NCBI GenBank assembly: GCA_900660155.1
Contig: CABFPE010000003.1
Location: 1,145,328-1,184,274, forward strand
Source: Hofstenia miamia
Taxonomy: Eukaryota; Xenacoelomorpha; Acoela; Hofsteniidae
DNA length: 38,947 bases
Direction: 5' to 3'
In this document: one piece after another, positions 11,519 to 23,839 of the stretch
How positions within the stretch are numbered: position 1 is the stretch's first letter
Layout of the letters: each line of letters starts with the position of its first letter
Translations under genes and position numbers: made by a program
Notes under the pieces: generated by a model
What the model was told of the DNA's origin: nothing
The model's input: only the letters and a program-made list of their open reading frames with translations
The model's database searches: none

Positions 11519-11526
11519 TCACCAGC
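11519..11526 (+). repeat. 8-bp target-site duplication, right copy
   Basis: TCACCAGC identical to 9925-9932, immediately after the copy B terminus. Confidence 0.85.
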
Positions 11527-12523
11527 CATATAAGGCAGAGCTCATCCCCGTATCCGGCACCTATAAAAACAAGCCAGTTAGTTTGTCAGTGTCCGTAGCC
11601 TAAGGCGGGTACGCCTTGTACTTAAATGTTAATTAACTAATATGACCCGATGGAACAGAAATAAGGCATCAAATGTGTTCTTATGAATCGATACTTAGAC
11701 AGTCATAACAGCTAGCAATGCAGACTACATCAAAAACCAATTACTTTTGTTGACGTCACTAAGAAGTTCAAATTTACTACTATAAAGTCAATTTAGCCCT
11801 GATATTTTTATCAATGCAATATTAGAAAGCCACATTTCAATGAAAATGGAGCTCTCTTACATTGATTGAGTAGTTATATTTTTATGTTACTTAGCTCATA
11901 TTTTATGTGCTATTTTGTAATTTATGTTATAAATCTAAGTAAATGTAAGTTTTTTCCCATAAATATATATTGAAGGAAAAATAGGTAGATAGATAATTCA
12001 CATCAATCAATAATATAGTTCAAAGCAGTGATTTTCTGATTTCAAAATCTTACAAGAACAACAAATTTTCACGATAATTTCGCTACCCATATGGACTACC
12101 CGTACCAGTAGTACGTCTTTGTCCGTATCCAATAAAGGCCCTTCTTAACCTATAGTGTGTTATTTGGCCACCAGTAGTCCACTAGTGGATCACCAGTAGA
12201 CTATTGATTGAGATTATCACAAATATTTCAAATCATGTTTGTAATTGTTTTCAACAAAATCGTGTCATCTAAATTTTAATTTGGCGAATTTTTCAAAAAA
12301 AACTTGTTAAAATTCCATTTCTAAATAAATGAAAACCAATTTTCCCAGCCAATACAATAATAAAATTTTATTTCAAAAAATAGCTTTAGTAATAGCTTCT
12401 CTTAGACAAAATATTTTAGTAAAAATAGTTTTTAAGTTTAATACATTTGTAATATTGTGCCAATGTTTGAGGTCAGCACATAATTATATAAGGTCATCTC
12501 CTTAGCCCTACTTAGGAAGATGG
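11527..12523. other. Non-coding stretch with a small hairpin
   Basis: No gene seen. A perfect 6-bp stem with a four-base loop (AAGGCG-GGTA-CGCCTT) lies at 11602-11617. Around 12100-12195 several CCAGTAG and CTACTGG-like words cluster. These may be the decayed end of a transposon but have no clear partner. Confidence 0.4.
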
Positions 12524-12698
12524 AATAAACTATAAGCAACAATTACTTGATGATTTTTCAAATATTTTTTCAAAATAATTCATGCATTTGATAATTATAT
12601 TAAAATTATGAAATAAAAAGAGTCAGAAATTATTAGTGTACTTTTACAATCATATTATACATAGAATTGTAAAAAGCATATTTTATAATAATAATTAC

Positions 12699-12733
12699 CA
12701 TAGATAACTAAATATTATATTTAGCTATCTATG
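12699..12733. repeat. 35-bp near-perfect palindrome
   Basis: Arms of 17 bases (CATAGATAACTAAATAT) surround a single central T, with one mismatch. This could form a strong cruciform or hairpin. It is repeated at 14844-14878 within the duplicate copy. Confidence 0.7.
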
Positions 12734-14632
12734 TAAGTACTGAAAATATATTTTTAAAATATCACAACAAAAATTATTTTGTATTAACTTAAGTAGTTTA
12801 CCATTCCGCTAAAACGGTTTTTTCAATTTGTATTCTTATATTTACCAGCAAAGCCTGAGTAAACCAGATTCAGCGAATAATTTTTTCATATGAAAAGCAT
12901 TTATTCGAGCAAAAGCTATATAATTTTATGAAATTAATATTTCAAAATTATCACAAACGCATTCGAATTATTGCAAAAATTATTCACCAATAATTCAGAT
13001 ATGATTTTGATTGGTTAATACTGATTGCATTAAATTCACTCTTAATCCGCAGGGATGCGTCTCAATATCATTTTTTAGAAAGACGTTTCATTTTAACTAT
13101 TTAATGAAGCGTTCATGCACACTTGAATCTTGATCTAGAGTTTATTTTCTAATTGTCGCTTTAATTTCCTTTTTTATGACATTGTTAGGTGCAGATGCGT
13201 TGATAAAAGTGCGAACTTTATTTTCACACCAACTGTAATTCTTTATGAAAACCTTCTTTTAGTTTTTAGCATTGAAATTAGTTTCATGAAAAAGCTTGTA
13301 CAATTAATATACTATAAACCAATGAATTGGGTTTGAAATTATCTAGAATGCAGATAAATATAAGCCTATTAGGCCATGCATATCATAATGGAGTTTGCTT
13401 TCAGAACATTAAATCATCAATTTTTAAAATTCGTTTTTGAATGAAGTAGTTAATAAGAAATCATTTTTCAGCTGGAAAAAGATGAAAACAGGTGCTTTCA
13501 TGTAAGCACATTTATGTAGTTTAAGTGTCTATAATGCTTAATGTGATTTCCATTTAGTAAAGCAAATAATCAGTCTTGAGCTATATTAGAAAGAAAAATA
13601 AAAAATATACATCAAAATGGCCACCAAATTCGTAGAGCCTATTATATGTTCTTCTTAGTTGCATATTAACCCTCTTAGGCATAACAAATCCAATAAATGA
13701 AATTTTGAATTCTCAAATCACTTGTTTTTAAAATCCCATCTTTCGTTATCCCGAAAAATGAGATTACTAGATAAATCAGAGAGAGAACATTAGGAAATTT
13801 GTTTTACTGGATTAGAGAAATATTTGAAATTTTGGTTAATACATCATATGCAATCAATTCTAAAGCTGAACTGTGCTATGACTCACCTTAATTTTTTTTG
13901 GGAAAATATTTAAATTCAAATTGTTTAAAAACATTCGAAAGTAAATACTTTGTTTATCTATATCATAAAGTTCTTTTAAACCTGTAATTTGAAATAAGTA
14001 AGTAGTTAAGAAAATAACTTTTAGCGATGCACAATTGATTAGTCATTATTTCTCCAATTCTAAAATCCCTATGGTAATTGCTTACTAAAATTCATTGTTA
14101 TATATGACTATAGCTTAATGCGTACAAACATAAATTTTAATACATTTCAAGAAAACAGTCAACAACATATGTAATAACATTGAAACTCCGTCACATATAA
14201 ATATTTCAATTCAAGTAACATGCATAACTAGATTTGAGTTCTTGTTCATTGCAAAAATTTAGAAAAAATGTCGATCAAAGTGTTGTTCTTAGCTACCAAA
14301 CTTCCCAGCCCAACCAAACTAACAATGGCTTTATTATTTTAAATAAACTGTTGTTGAAAGTAACCTTGCATAGAACATTTAGTAGCTTTCCTTATAAGTG
14401 AAAATTGTTCTAAGTCAAACTGTTTTAAAAACGTTTAGTCCAAAGATTCTAAATCGATAGAAATGATATTTCTTTTAAAAACATTTCAAACAACAAATTT
14501 TCCTAAAACATTATTTCAGAAAGGTTTTACACAAATATAGTTAAGTGTATTATAGAATAAATGTAAGAATATTATTTTTTCATTCACAAATTTTGTGTTC
14601 AATGTTTTTATGTTTCCATTTTACATGCACTT

Positions 14633-14634
<2 letters not shown>

Positions 14635-14667
<33 letters not shown>
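14635..14667. repeat. (TA)n microsatellite at contig end
   Basis: About sixteen TA units stop at the N at 14668. Confidence 0.9.
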
Positions 14668-14668
14668 N

Positions 14669-16798
14669 AATAAACTATAAGCAACAATTACTTGATGATT
14701 TTTCAAATATTTTTTCAAAATAATTCATGCATTTGATAATTATATTAAAATTATGAAATAAAAAGAGTCAGAAATTATTAGTGTACTTTTACAATCATAT
14801 TATACATAGAATTGTAAAAAGCATATTTTATAATAATAATTACCATAGATAACTAAATATTATATTTAGCTATCTATGTAAGTACTGAAAATATATTTTT
14901 AAAATATCACAACAAAAATTATTTTGTATTAACTTAAGTAGTTTACCATTCCGCTAAAACGGTTTTTTCAATTTGTATTCTTATATTTACCAGCAAAGCC
15001 TGAGTAAACCAGATTCAGCGAATAATTTTTTCATATGAAAAGCATTTATTCGAGCAAAAGCTATATAATTTTATGAAATTAATATTTCAAAATTATCACA
15101 AACGCATTCGAATTATTGCAAAAATTATTCACCAATAATTCAGATATGATTTTGATTGGTTAATACTGATTGCATTAAATTCACTCTTAATCCGCAGGGA
15201 TGCGTCTCAATATCATTTTTTAGAAAGACGTTTCATTTTAACTATTTAATGAAGCGTTCATGCACACTTGAATCTTGATCTAGAGTTTATTTTCTAATTG
15301 TCGCTTTAATTTCCTTTTTTATGACATTGTTAGGTGCAGATGCGTTGATAAAAGTGCGAACTTTATTTTCACACCAACTGTAATTCTTTATGAAAACCTT
15401 CTTTTAGTTTTTAGCATTGAAATTAGTTTCATGAAAAAGCTTGTACAATTAATATACTATAAACCAATGAATTGGGTTTGAAATTATCTAGAATGCAGAT
15501 AAATATAAGCCTATTAGGCCATGCATATCATAATGGAGTTTGCTTTCAGAACATTAAATCATCAATTTTTAAAATTCGTTTTTGAATGAAGTAGTTAATA
15601 AGAAATCATTTTTCAGCTGGAAAAAGATGAAAACAGGTGCTTTCATGTAAGCACATTTATGTAGTTTAAGTGTCTATAATGCTTAATGTGATTTCCATTT
15701 AGTAAAGCAAATAATCAGTCTTGAGCTATATTAGAAAGAAAAATAAAAAATATACATCAAAATGGCCACCAAATTCGTAGAGCCTATTATATGTTCTTCT
15801 TAGTTGCATATTAACCCTCTTAGGCATAACAAATCCAATAAATGAAATTTTGAATTCTCAAATCACTTGTTTTTAAAATCCCATCTTTCGTTATCCCGAA
15901 AAATGAGATTACTAGATAAATCAGAGAGAGAACATTAGGAAATTTGTTTTACTGGATTAGAGAAATATTTGAAATTTTGGTTAATACATCATATGCAATC
16001 AATTCTAAAGCTGAACTGTGCTATGACTCACCTTAATTTTTTTTGGGAAAATATTTAAATTCAAATTGTTTAAAAACATTCGAAAGTAAATACTTTGTTT
16101 ATCTATATCATAAAGTTCTTTTAAACCTGTAATTTGAAATAAGTAAGTAGTTAAGAAAATAACTTTTAGCGATGCACAATTGATTAGTCATTATTTCTCC
16201 AATTCTAAAATCCCTATGGTAATTGCTTACTAAAATTCATTGTTATATATGACTATAGCTTAATGCGTACAAACATAAATTTTAATACATTTCAAGAAAA
16301 CAGTCAACAACATATGTAATAACATTGAAACTCCGTCACATATAAATATTTCAATTCAAGTAACATGCATAACTAGATTTGAGTTCTTGTTCATTGCAAA
16401 AATTTAGAAAAAATGTCGATCAAAGTGTTGTTCTTAGCTACCAAACTTCCCAGCCCAACCAAACTAACAATGGCTTTATTATTTTAAATAAACTGTTGTT
16501 GAAAGTAACCTTGCATAGAACATTTAGTAGCTTTCCTTATAAGTGAAAATTGTTCTAAGTCAAACTGTTTTAAAAACGTTTAGTCCAAAGATTCTAAATC
16601 GATAGAAATGATATTTCTTTTAAAAACATTTCAAACAACAAATTTTCCTAAAACATTATTTCAGAAAGGTTTTACACAAATATAGTTAAGTGTATTATAG
16701 AATAAATGTAAGAATATTATTTTTTCATTCACAAATTTTGTGTTCAATGTTTTTATGTTTCCATTTTACATGCACTTTTCTATATATATATATATATA
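14669..16798. repeat. 2.1-kb direct duplicate, copy 2
   Basis: Copy of 12524 onward. It ends in (TA)n at 16780-16798, directly before the 1000-N gap. Confidence 0.88.
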
Positions 16799-17798
16799 NN
16801 NNNNNNNNNNNNNNNNNNNNNNNNNNNNNNNNNNNNNNNNNNNNNNNNNNNNNNNNNNNNNNNNNNNNNNNNNNNNNNNNNNNNNNNNNNNNNNNNNNNN
16901 NNNNNNNNNNNNNNNNNNNNNNNNNNNNNNNNNNNNNNNNNNNNNNNNNNNNNNNNNNNNNNNNNNNNNNNNNNNNNNNNNNNNNNNNNNNNNNNNNNNN
17001 NNNNNNNNNNNNNNNNNNNNNNNNNNNNNNNNNNNNNNNNNNNNNNNNNNNNNNNNNNNNNNNNNNNNNNNNNNNNNNNNNNNNNNNNNNNNNNNNNNNN
17101 NNNNNNNNNNNNNNNNNNNNNNNNNNNNNNNNNNNNNNNNNNNNNNNNNNNNNNNNNNNNNNNNNNNNNNNNNNNNNNNNNNNNNNNNNNNNNNNNNNNN
17201 NNNNNNNNNNNNNNNNNNNNNNNNNNNNNNNNNNNNNNNNNNNNNNNNNNNNNNNNNNNNNNNNNNNNNNNNNNNNNNNNNNNNNNNNNNNNNNNNNNNN
17301 NNNNNNNNNNNNNNNNNNNNNNNNNNNNNNNNNNNNNNNNNNNNNNNNNNNNNNNNNNNNNNNNNNNNNNNNNNNNNNNNNNNNNNNNNNNNNNNNNNNN
17401 NNNNNNNNNNNNNNNNNNNNNNNNNNNNNNNNNNNNNNNNNNNNNNNNNNNNNNNNNNNNNNNNNNNNNNNNNNNNNNNNNNNNNNNNNNNNNNNNNNNN
17501 NNNNNNNNNNNNNNNNNNNNNNNNNNNNNNNNNNNNNNNNNNNNNNNNNNNNNNNNNNNNNNNNNNNNNNNNNNNNNNNNNNNNNNNNNNNNNNNNNNNN
17601 NNNNNNNNNNNNNNNNNNNNNNNNNNNNNNNNNNNNNNNNNNNNNNNNNNNNNNNNNNNNNNNNNNNNNNNNNNNNNNNNNNNNNNNNNNNNNNNNNNNN
17701 NNNNNNNNNNNNNNNNNNNNNNNNNNNNNNNNNNNNNNNNNNNNNNNNNNNNNNNNNNNNNNNNNNNNNNNNNNNNNNNNNNNNNNNNNNNNNNNNNN
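16799..17798. other. Assembly gap of exactly 1000 N
   Basis: The round length indicates a placeholder of unknown real size. TA repeats flank it on both sides, so the gap was probably caused by the microsatellite. Any frame read through it is meaningless. Confidence 0.98.
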
Positions 17799-17820
17799 AT
17801 ATATATATATATATATATAT
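17799..17820. repeat. (TA)n microsatellite right of the gap
   Basis: Continuation of the TA tract that precedes the gap. Confidence 0.9.
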
Positions 17821-18636
17821 AAGCTTTTATATTTGTAAAACTAAGATTGAAATAGCTTGTAAATAGTTAGTTTTCAAAAATATATTATGCTTAAGATATC
17901 GTGTGTAACATTTATGATTGTGCAATTTTGTTTTATCCCATATCAATGAAAGTTTCCCAGTACAGTTATAGAATTCACTGACACTACAATTCAAGGTTTG
18001 ACAGAAATGGAGAAACATTAAGTTGTATTCGTGCACTTCAAAAACATTTCTAAAAACTAATTATAATTCTATGATGTTATTACACATTATAGATTCAAAT
18101 TTCACATATCAATGTTCACAAATGGTTAATGTAGAGGTGAAGAAACCTGTAACATTTCAAAAGCTTGATTAAATAAAGGATAATATTTTCCTTCAAATTA
18201 AAGAATTAAAAACACTCTTATAGACAAGTTTCATTTACTAAGATAAACGATTTTTTTAAAATATTTTTAATGTTTATGTTGTAAATCTCAATACCAAAAT
18301 ATCATATCAAATATCATTCTCTTGATAAACATTTTTTATATATTATTTTACCAAACTTAAAAATGTGTTTTGCAATGCTTTTCTAACAACATTTCCATCC
18401 TTAAATAAAAATTCGATTGGTTTGACTAATTGGAGATGCATACATACATGACTGCAGTAGAAGTTTTTCAACTTTATTTTCAAACAACAAAAATACCTGA
18501 AAAAGAAGAGTAAACTTATGATGCAAATGAACTAAAAGTACAGCTTATCTTTGTAAAATTTCAAAATGCACATTGCATGCAGAGATGTGAGTTCAATATG
18601 TTTGATAAAATCTTGAAATGTATAAATATATTCCTC

Positions 18637-18670
<34 letters not shown>

Positions 18671-19114
18671 TTATAAAACTGTGTATGAGAGAATATTCTT
18701 AATTAATTTAAGTTTATGTTACACGAGATTTAGGAAAATTCTAAAAAAATATTTTTCAATAAAATTATAATACATTTGTTATACTTTCTATAAACTATAT
18801 AATTTCATTTAGGAAATATAAGCAGAATAACGTCTCAAATTACCCCAAGTATAGCGAGGTTTCAGATAGCTATAAATATGTAAAATAAATGACGTTGAAA
18901 GATGTCTTAAGGAATCTGGCCTTATTGCTATTAAAACTAAAGTTTGTTATTTTATGTAGTAAAAAGCTAATGGATAAATTAAAGAGAAATATGAAGTTTA
19001 TGGTCGACAAGTGAATTGTAAGATATTAAGGTTAATAATAAGGAAGCCTTGCATAGTTTGTAGTAAATGGTTTGAAAACAATGTCCCCCAAAATTGCAAG
19101 TACATACAGAAAAT
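17821..19114. other. AT-rich non-coding stretch
   Basis: Nothing supported except a TA-rich microsatellite at about 18636-18671. Confidence 0.6.
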
Positions 19115-19385
19115 AAGTTAACTTACAGAAGAGAAGTGCACGGTATCAACTAATCTCCATTAACTGTACATTGATACTAGCAAAGAGTAGATTAAAATTT
19201 AAATGCATATTCATGAGGTTTCATTGTTATATATAAATATGTATGAACAGAAGTTAACTTACAGCAGACGAGTGTATTAGTATCACCTAATCCTCATTAA
19301 GTGCGTATTCATACTAGCAAACAGCAACTCAAATCTTAAATGCATATTCATGAGGTTTCAGTGTATATATAAATATGTATGTTTG
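19115..19385. repeat. Diverged tandem duplication, period about 136 bp
   Basis: Two units begin with AAGTTAACTTACAG (19115 and 19251). They share CAnCTAATC, CATTAA, GATACTAGCAAA-like, AAATGCATATTCATGAGG and ATATATAAATATGTATG blocks in the same order. They differ at several positions and by short indels, so this is a real old duplication rather than an assembly overlap. The best-conserved block is ATGCATATTCATGAGGTTTC. Confidence 0.8.
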
Positions 19386-20160
19386 CACCAGTCTAATTAG
19401 AATTTCATAAAGGAATACATTATAGACTTTTTTCCTCTAAATTTGTCGATTGCGCGCGACTTAAATATAATTTCGTCAATTCGGAAGTATTGATAAGATT
19501 AGAAAGCGAATTTGCAAGTATAATCACCATATTGACTGTGGGGCATGCTTGACATCCACTGGTTATTTATGGCATCTAAATACAGAGCTGCTTTAAATAT
19601 AGTACACTCCAGAATAAGTAATAACAACTCTCTCCTCATTGATAACGTATCAAAATATTTTCGTTTTTGTCGAATCAAATTCCCATTTTTAAAGCATTAG
19701 CTTAGAAGCCTTTAATTTTATACAATTTTTTTTCAGGAGTACTAAGCAAAGCTGACTTTAATATTTACCAGTAAAATTGGTTGCTAATAATGACTATGCG
19801 AGATAGAAGATAAATCTACTTAATAGAAGATCTAGTAAATACCAGCCAAGTACAGGCTGAAGTTTGATAATTCTAAAACCCCCTTCTTACAGACTACAAT
19901 GTAAGGAAACATAAACTCTCTGAACAAGTATTCTATTAAATCAAACTTTTGAAAAAGGTGAAACAATTCCATGTTTCTCTTCCCTGAAATCTTTGTTTCA
20001 CAATGGGCGTTTACATAAAATGGCTATCTTACAAAATAGAACCATTGATAGAATTTTAATTACATTAAATGTTAATATAGTATAAACGTAAACAGTGTTA
20101 TATTTGTTATTAAACTTACTTAAGATAAAGAAAATTTCTTAACTATTTATATTTGCATAC
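19386..20160. other. AT-rich non-coding stretch
   Basis: No gene seen. This is the 5' flank of the retrotransposon remnant that follows. Confidence 0.55.
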
Positions 20161-20239
20161 ATTCAAAAACAATGTCTGGCCAAAATCTTGGAAAACAGCA
20201 TATATGACACCCATTTTAAAATCTGATTTACCAAAATGG

Positions 20240-20760
20240 CTTCAAATTATCGTCCTATAAGCATTCTACCGAAAATGACTCTTATTCTTAAAAGAATCTT
20301 ACTTGATTATATATCCAATTATTAGAAAAAGAATTAGCAATAGACAATAGGGTTTTATTACTAAAAGAAGTACAATTACAAATCTAATAACTTTTCTAGA
20401 CACAATTTATGAAAATTCAAACCGCAATACTTCTACCACAGCTGTCTATTTTGACATAAGAAAAGCATTTGATTCAGTCCTCATAACAAACTTTTTTGAA
20501 AAACTTACTGAATTTAGCTTTGATGAATCATTTATTAAGCTATTTACTTCTTATTTACTCAATCGATTTCAAACAGTTAGAATTGATAACAATTTATCCA
20601 ATCTAAAACCAATAACTTTGTGGAGTTCCACAAGGAAATGTGTTAGGACCACTATTATTATTAATATTTATCAATGATATTTCCAATTCTATCAGTCACT
20701 CTGAGTACCTATTATTTAATGATGATTTAAAATTATACAATTCAATTGACTTTAAATTAT
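20240..20760 (+). pseudogene. Reverse transcriptase core, broken
   Basis: This stretch carries RT blocks 1 to 5. The catalytic aspartate of motif A and both aspartates of motif C are still readable, but an extra T at about 20616 shifts the frame immediately before GVPQG. In-frame stops interrupt the region between NYRP and motif A (around 20320-20400). The enzyme would copy the element's RNA at a nicked chromosomal target, but this copy cannot encode it. Confidence 0.85.
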
Positions 20761-21117
20761 TACAACAAGATATAAATTCTCTTTAAACTTGGGCTTACTT
20801 AAATTCAGTTGAATTTCATACATCCAAAACAAAAATTATAACATTTAAGGCCACTGGTCAAAGGCTATTCTTGAACAATAATAATTTATTTTGCACTTCA
20901 AATATTTGAAATCTAAAATGGATATAAAACTATCAAAGTCATTCAAGATATTTCATTATTTCAGACGAACTATTCCTTTTAATGCTACTCAGAAAATAAA
21001 ATTCAATCTTTACAAAAGTTATATACATTCTGTTATACTCTATTGCTCACCATTTTGATTTCCTAACAACACATATGCAACAAGATATGAAATATGCTTT
21101 AAAAGAACGTATAATGA

Positions 21118-21423
21118 TTGCTTATTTTGGTGGACAATTTTGATAAGAAAATCAATTCAGACATGTACGTACCATATGCTGAATTTTCATATGAAACAAG
21201 ACATTCGTGTCATCATCTATTCTCTATAAAGAAGACAAATAAATTTACTTCTGATAAAAATTTTTTTATTCGGACTCCCCGGGCTGCACATATATTAATT
21301 TGCAAAAAGCAAATATCATTCTTCAATGAATACAGTACATTTAAGGGGAAACTTCGTGAATGTTTAATGGAATTAACAATTTCATTTGACATTAATAGTT
21401 TGTGTACCTATTATGTAAAATAA
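21118..21423 (+). pseudogene. Retrotransposon ORF2 C-terminal tail
   Basis: A 101-codon open frame lies between the RT and the (TTA)n tail. It contains KTNKFTSDKNFFIRTPRAAH and STFKGKLRECLM. These resemble the conserved end of many non-LTR ORF2 proteins (KTN-x-x-x-x-FFIRTPRxWN, then a later STFKRKLKEYL). The TAA at 21421 is probably the original ORF2 stop, about 80 bases before the tail. It is the least damaged part of this copy. It is not a host gene. Confidence 0.7.
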
Positions 21424-21500
21424 TTTTGCTCATATTCAGGTACTAATATTTTCGTTATTTTTTTTCTTGTTCGTTTTTTAATTCTATTTAAGAACTTAAG

Positions 21501-21501
<1 letters not shown>

Positions 21502-21540
<39 letters not shown>
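21502..21540 (+). repeat. (TTA)n 3' tail of retrotransposon
   Basis: Thirteen TTA units terminate the element. This is the only trinucleotide run in the window, and its placement after the ORF2 tail points to a retrotransposon 3' terminus. Confidence 0.85.
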
Positions 21541-21541
<1 letters not shown>

Positions 21542-22199
21542 AAAATAGTTTGGTAAATTAAACATTTTCATGTGTTGTTTATTAATTCTCATTATTTTGC
21601 TAAATGTTCAAATTTGGCCTTCTTGTTATGTTTTTCCAGGTATGCAACCAAAATGAATTGCAATTAAAGTAGATATTTTGGAAGCAAACTTAATCTGACA
21701 ACTATGTAAAATTAAATTTACGTAATTATTTATGATTTAATTCATAACTAGTTATTAATTTAAGAAATAATTTTTGAAAGAAAATGTCGCCTTACTTTTC
21801 ATTAATTTCTGACGTACTTGAAAGTTGATTGGCTTGAAAATACAAAGTTGTCATTGACAATTCGCAAGAGAAACTTGAAAGAGGATTTCCATTTATCAAA
21901 AGCGTACTAAATAGAAAGTAACAAACTTGGAGAGTCACTTTCAGAAAAAACAAAGAAACACAAAAATAGCAAGATTAACGAGGGTATGAAAAAACTGATT
22001 CTCATAAATTGAAGGTTCTACAACTGCATTGCTCCCTGGACAAGTTTAGCCGACTTGGACTAGTAACTTAACCACATGAAAGTTTTAAGAATAAAATTAG
22101 ATAAATTCATAAAAAAATTTTCAACATTGGCATTAATTTAAGAACTTATTGCAGCGGCGATGAGTAGTGATGAATTTTTCATGGAAAACTTTGCTTGAG
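21541..22199. other. Intergenic or 5' part of next retroelement
   Basis: No open frame of note. Lys/Glu-rich broken frames at about 21830-22130 might be decayed ORF1 sequence of the downstream element, but this cannot be shown. Confidence 0.4.
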
Positions 22200-22216
22200 A
22201 ACATAAATGAAAAAAA

Positions 22217-22465
22217 ATGAACTCAACTCTAAATGAAGTCAAAAAATATTCTGACATTCTAAAGAGCGCATCTTCAACTATGGTCAAAAATCCTGTACGA
22301 GAAAAGATTATATCAAATCATGCTAGTGAGTTGAAACTTCAGGTTTTCCTTAGTTGTAACTCGAAGCGAAATGATGATCGTGAGAATATTTCCAAACTGT
22401 TGCCACAAATAAACCCGGATTTTTGTACTCATTATATATCTGACATCTTCCAAATTGGTAAATAA
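22217..22465 (+). pseudogene. ORF1-like fragment of non-LTR element
   Basis: Begins with ATG and runs 82 codons. It contains KKYSDILKS and ends ISDIFQIGK before a stop. Past the stop, the adjacent frame gives KKRAILNRLTEPIQVKIII and DNAKKLK. A variable region followed by I-x-D-I-F-R-x-G, then R-P-I-K-V and NAxKLK, matches the general pattern of ORF1 nucleic-acid-binding proteins of Jockey/CR1-type elements. No zinc knuckle is visible. Assignment rests on this pattern and on the endonuclease fragment 350 bases downstream. Confidence 0.55.
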
Positions 22466-23839
22466 TACTCAAATAAAAAACGGGCAATCTTGAATAGGCT
22501 CACTGAGCCTATCCAAGTAAAAATTATTATTGATAATGCCAAAAAGCTGAAAAATAAGTAGTTCTCCTTTTCAGTTTTGGTTTATGTTTCAAAAAGATTA
22601 AGTAAGATGGAATAAAATATTATATAAAACGAATGCTTAATGAAAAGACGGGAACTGATCCAGGCTGCAAAATTTGTTGGAAAAGATTCTAAATCTTAAA
22701 CTCTATGTTAATCAAAATGATAAATGGGCTTCCAAGACAACTGACTAAAAGTAAATTTGTCTTCTTTACCTCCCAATACAAGTCAGCTTAACCCATTGCC
22801 ACTAATATTATCAAATAATATTAACGGTATATTATCAAAATTTTAAGATCTTGATTACTTGATAAATTATAACGAATACGATGTGATAATGCTACAGGAA
22901 ACTATAAATTATCATAGCGCATAATCGATGAAGAGATTAATCTTAAAAATTATTACCTGCACAGCGAAGATATAAATCTCATAAATTTTAGCATAAATCT
23001 TCAGGTGGAGGAAAGAAAGCTATAGGGAAGGAATAATTCAAAAGTATTTTTACAATTATCAAAAAATGATGTTGAATTATTAGCCATTATTTGTCGTTCA
23101 GCAGATTTACCTTGTGGGTTACTCAGTAGTTATTCTTATCAACATCTGCCTACCTCCTAATCGTTGTAAAAGATCGGTCAATTCACTGCTTTTAAGCACA
23201 ATTCAGAAATGCATTGCAAGATATCTTCGTGCTTATATTGTTGAAATAGGGAATGCCAATCAGTCATTAAGCAGCTAGAACTTAGAAAATCTTGTAGAAA
23301 AGTGTCAATCTGTCCCTACGTTATATGTCAGTTAGATGTTGCTTATAATACTAACCCAAAACATTATAATATCTCCTATGAAAATCCAATTGGGAACATA
23401 AATCTTATGTAAAATCTAAGTTTGACATTAACTCCAACATTTGCAAGTAATATTAAATTTGACATTTCCAAGCATTCAGACGATATGAGATTAATTGGTA
23501 ATATTCAACATGCAACCGCCTTAACGGATTTTCTATTTTATCAAAAGACTGCTAACCTAATAATAAAAGAATCTGAAAAACGTAGCCTACTAATTTAAAT
23601 GGCATTGACTTTTGACCTTGTAATCGCTCACCCAAACATACCTCATAATTATCAATGAAGTAATTAAGAGTAGTCTGAAAATTGAAAATGCTGAAGAAAT
23701 ACGAAAAAATATAAAAATCTTGCTGTGTACATTGATAAAGATTAAGGTGTGATTTTCATGTGCAGCATGTGCTTAGAAAAATTAATTTTCATATAAAATC
23801 TACGTCATTCTGTTAACACATCTAAACGACGATAGGAAT

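Larger units (their letters stand above)
12524..14667. repeat. 2.1-kb direct duplicate, copy 1 (likely contig overlap)
   Basis: This recurs from 14669 at a constant offset of 2145 bases with no indel, up to the terminal TA tract. A single N at 14668 separates the copies. Each copy ends in the same (TA)n tract, which is the likely cause of the broken assembly. No gene lies inside. Confidence 0.88.
20161..21540 (+). mobile_element. Degenerate non-LTR retrotransposon, 5'-truncated, with (TTA)n tail
   Basis: Reverse-transcriptase motifs appear in the expected order across shifting frames. These are NYRPISILPK (about 20240), FDIRKAFDSV (motif A, about 20450), GVPQGNVLGPLLL (motif B, about 20620-20660) and FNDDLKLY (motif C, with A changed to N, about 20714). 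A thumb-like segment YKSYIHSVILYCSPF follows (about 21015). No endonuclease or ORF1 precedes the RT, so the copy is 5'-truncated near the start of the RT domain. It ends in TTA repeats, as in many non-LTR clades whose 3' ends are microsatellite-like. The clade is Jockey/CR1-like by motif style only. Numerous stops and frameshifts make it inactive. Confidence 0.85.

Noticed and set aside
12090..12195. CCAGTAG/CTACTGG words as possible transposon ends, with similar words at 24930 and 26775
   Set aside because: The shared words are only about 10 bases, and no paired termini or target-site duplications could be assembled.
16690..17838. Long open frames of more than 350 codons across the gap
   Set aside because: They consist almost entirely of N bases flanked by TA repeats. 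No coding content.
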